Of a stretch of 6,865 nt of DNA, positions 6,086-6,865 are shown in pieces. The notes beneath the pieces were generated by a model that worked only from the letters and a program-made list of their open reading frames with translations, did no database searches and had not been told where the DNA came from. The position numbers were made by a program, and so were the translations under genes. Location: contig USJM01000095.1 in the NCBI GenBank assembly GCA_900555005.1, forward strand, positions 1 through 6,865, given 5' to 3'. Numbering within the stretch: the stretch's first letter is position 1; each line of letters starts with the position of its first letter. The DNA is from an uncultured Lachnospiraceae bacterium. GTDB lineage: Bacteria; Bacillota_A; Clostridia; Lachnospirales; Lachnospiraceae.

Positions 6086-6141
6086 TTTTGAAATCTTTTT
6101 GCGGGACTGTTCCCGGCTTTGGACTGCATCAGGTATGCTTC

Positions 6142-6151
6142 AGGAAAGGAG
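6142..6151 (+). promoter_or_regulatory. Ribosome binding site deciding the TTG start of guaB
   Basis: AGGAAAGGAG ends 6 bases before TTG 6158. The only nearby ATG (6135) is out of frame and hits TAG at 6168-6170, so TTG is the supported start. Confidence 0.75.
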
Positions 6152-6157
6152 ACTGCT

Positions 6158-6865
6158 TTGGGCAAAATAGTTGGAGAGGGTATTACATTTGATGACGTGC
6201 TGCTGGTTCCATCCTATTCGGAAGTGATTCCGAACCAGATCGACCTCACGACAAACCTGACAAAGACGATCAAACTCAACATTCCTGTCATGAGCGCCGG
6301 CATGGATACGGTGACGGAACACCGTATGGCCATCGCCATGGCACGCCAGGGCGGAATCGGCATCATCCACAAGAACATGTCGATCGAAGCGCAGGCGGAA
6401 GAAGTCGACAAGGTCAAGCGCTCCGAGTACGGCGTCATCACGGATCCCTTCTCGCTCGGACCGGACAATACCCTTCAGGAAGCCGAAGACCTGATGAGAA
6501 AGTACCGCATCTCCGGTGTTCCGATCGTGGATACGGAAGGAAAGCTGGTCGGCATCATCACGAACCGCGATCTCAAGTTCCAGGAGGATTTCACCCGGAA
6601 GATTGCCCAGGACATGACGTCCGAGAACCTGGTCACCGCGCAGGAAGGTATCACGCTTGAGGAAGCCAAGAAGATCCTTGGACAGGCACGTAAGGAAAAG
6701 CTCCCGATCATCGACAAGGAAGGCCATCTGAAGGGGCTTATCACCATCAAGGACATCGAGAAGCAGATCAAGTACCCCAACAGCGCCAAGGATGCCAAGG
6801 GCAGGCTGCTTGCAGGCGCAGGGGTCGGCGTGACGGCGGACGTACTGGACCGCGTCGGCGAGCTG
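6158..6865 (+). CDS. guaB: IMP dehydrogenase, N-terminal 236 residues (runs off the window)
   Basis: Catalyses NAD-dependent oxidation of IMP to XMP, the first committed step of GMP synthesis in the cytoplasm. The start is TTG, giving [20 protein letters not shown], the classic GuaB N-terminus. [22 protein letters not shown] and [11 protein letters not shown] follow, both highly conserved parts of the TIM barrel. Two CBS domains (about residues 93-205) are inserted in the barrel, with [19 protein letters not shown] and LPIIDKEG...[10 protein letters not shown] visible; in this family they bind adenine/guanine nucleotides and tune activity. The barrel then resumes with [11 protein letters not shown]. 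The flap and the catalytic Cys loop (around residue 300) lie beyond the end. The frame is clean throughout, unlike three of its neighbours. It has its own promoter and no obvious functional link to the genes upstream. Confidence 0.97.
   Translation, partial: MGKIVGEGITFDDVLLVPSYSEVIPNQIDLTTNLTKTIKLNIPVMSAGMDTVTEHRMAIAMARQGGIGIIHKNMSIEAQAEEVDKVKRSEYGVITDPFSLGPDNTLQEAEDLMRKYRISGVPIVDTEGKLVGIITNRDLKFQEDFTRKIAQDMTSENLVTAQEGITLEEAKKILGQARKEKLPIIDKEGHLKGLITIKDIEKQIKYPNSAKDAKGRLLAGAGVGVTADVLDRVGEL

Noticed and set aside
6103..6114. GGGA-CTGT-TCCC hairpin in the guaB leader as a terminator or attenuator
   Set aside because: Four pairs only, with no downstream T tract. Too weak to affect transcription on its own.

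Overview
The window looks like chromosome of a moderately GC-rich Clostridia bacterium, most likely a Lachnospiraceae gut-type member. The grounds are strong AGGAGG-type ribosome binding sites, Gram-positive promoters and terminators, a secreted SH3/SH3/NlpC-P60 wall hydrolase, and a pair of small membrane proteins of a kind I associate with this family. The taxonomic call is an inference from gene style, not from a marker gene. All genes read on the + strand.

Layout. (1) Positions 2-55 hold the last 17 codons of an upstream gene. (2) Positions 100-1586 hold an intracellular GH32 sucrose / sucrose-6-phosphate / fructan hydrolase, followed at 1731-2699 by a PfkB-family fructokinase. Together they form a fructoside-use module: the hydrolase releases fructose or glucose-6-P plus fructose, and the kinase makes fructose-6-P. 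A strong terminator at 2776-2818 closes it. (3) Positions 2819-3066 are a 5' regulatory region, with an AT-rich promoter zone and then a folded leader RNA. It leads into a secreted cell-wall hydrolase (3067-4260), closed by a near-perfect 17-bp terminator (4297-4342). (4) A textbook promoter (4411-4439) drives two translationally coupled genes: a single-pass membrane-anchored protein (4472-5476) and a small two-helix membrane protein resembling DUF6106 (5473-5981). (5) A promoter at about 6057-6085 drives guaB (IMP dehydrogenase) from a TTG start at 6158; the gene runs off the window end.

The most striking feature is that three of the six main genes are broken by five single-base losses (about 684, 3247, 3285, 4053 and 5567). 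All go in the same direction, most are beside short homopolymers, and protein homology resumes cleanly after each. Restoring one base at each site gives full-length, motif-complete proteins. This favours sequencing or assembly indels over real gene decay, but the sequence alone cannot settle it. I see no mobile element, CRISPR array, tRNA or rRNA, and no clear new defence or biosynthetic system. The best candidates for undescribed biology are the hydrolase leader RNA, which has two mutually exclusive pairings, and the coupled membrane-protein pair.
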